A DNA stretch of 64,000 nt from Gimesia aquarii (GTDB taxonomy: Bacteria > Planctomycetota > Planctomycetia > Planctomycetales > Planctomycetaceae), in assembly GCF_007748195.1 (NCBI RefSeq), contig NZ_CP037920.1, positions 1,159,536 through 1,223,535 on the forward strand, read 5' to 3'. This document shows positions 63,791-64,000 of this stretch, piece by piece; the stretch's first letter is position 1; each line of letters starts with the position of its first letter. The translations under genes and the position numbers were made by a program. The notes below the pieces were generated by a model. It saw only the letters and a program-made list of their open reading frames with translations, was not told where the DNA came from and made no database searches.

Positions 63791-64000
63791 TTATGTCTCG
63801 CTACGTTCAGCCGCATAAAATGATTTAAAGTTTTTTTTGATAGTGTTTACTTCTTCATCCGAATAAGTTTGAGTTTGGGAATGTCCCCATACAGGAGCGG
63901 GCCAATAGGGATCATTGTGTTTCCTGCCGATGATATGCACATGTAATTGACTGACGACATTGCCCAGAGCTGCAATATTCATTTTGTCAGGGAGAAATGA
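63791..64000 (-). CDS. HIT-family hydrolase, 5' end outside window
   Basis: At least 69 residues to the window edge; the frame stays open beyond the Met at 63982 with FLPDK. The HIT motif HVHIIGR (preceded by QLH) and WPAPVWGHS are clear. Such enzymes cleave nucleoside phosphates such as adenosine-5'-monophosphoramidates. Confidence 0.9.
   Translation of the reverse strand, partial: SFLPDKMNIAALGNVVSQLHVHIIGRKHNDPYWPAPVWGHSQTQTYSDEEVNTIKKNFKSFYAAERSET

Overview
The window looks like a planctomycete chromosome, probably of the Planctomycetales/Gimesia type (inference from gene content, no phylogeny was run). Signs are a DUF1559 prepilin-like protein, two secreted sulfatases with Cys-type formylglycine motifs, Tat-exported Gfo/Idh/MocA oxidoreductases, a leucine-rich-repeat lipoprotein, a hybrid kinase/HD-GYP/PilZ signalling group and many lineage-specific secreted proteins. 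It splits into an accessory half (1-34.5 kb) and an ordinary chromosomal half (34.5-64 kb).

Region 1 (1-3.9 kb, minus strand) holds two repeat-rich proteins reminiscent of immune sensors. One is a complete TIR/NB-ARC(STAND)/TPR protein of 831 residues. Directly downstream on the same strand is the 5' part of a gene whose product is almost entirely 24-residue leucine-rich repeats. Both arrays are nearly identical at DNA level, and two identical perfect palindromes bracket the TIR gene. This pair is the best candidate for an undescribed (anti-phage) system.

Region 2 (4.0-31.7 kb) is a prophage-like element read entirely on the plus strand, apart from one small minus-strand ORF at its left edge. 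In order it has a holin-like gene, overlapping spanin-like genes, a second lipoprotein, a Mu Gam-like protein, small and large terminase, portal, S49 head protease with overlapping scaffold, decoration protein, Mu gpT-type capsid, a thioredoxin-like protein and a long-tailed (siphovirus-like) tail module. The tail assembly chaperone shows a strong -1 programmed frameshift signal just before the tape measure gene. The tail module also carries a repetitive fibre, a two-domain glycosyltransferase and a beta-propeller protein. A tyrosine integrase closes the element. I recognise no repressor, replication gene or endolysin, so it may be defective, domesticated or helper-dependent.

Region 3 (31.7-34.5 kb) carries probable cargo: a membrane-anchored repeat/CBS-like protein, a minus-strand MORN-like protein and a gene broken by one stop codon. 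It ends in the 3' half of a tRNA-Asp(GTC) followed by a strong terminator. This is the expected trace of integration into a tRNA gene and is the proposed right attachment site. No intact tRNA or left copy is visible, so the element may start left of the window and could include the TIR/LRR genes.

Region 4 (34.7-64 kb) is host: small membrane and stress proteins, methyltransferases, a GNAT enzyme, VOC and SnoaL-like proteins, an ArsR/SRPBCC/DUF1569 group, an esterase, two sulfatases, oxidoreductases, a GH32/43-like protein, DUF1559, a GntR regulator, the two-component/c-di-GMP group, a glutamine synthetase-family enzyme, a c-type cytochrome, a cupin and a HIT protein cut by the window end. No CRISPR array, rRNA or complete tRNA was seen.
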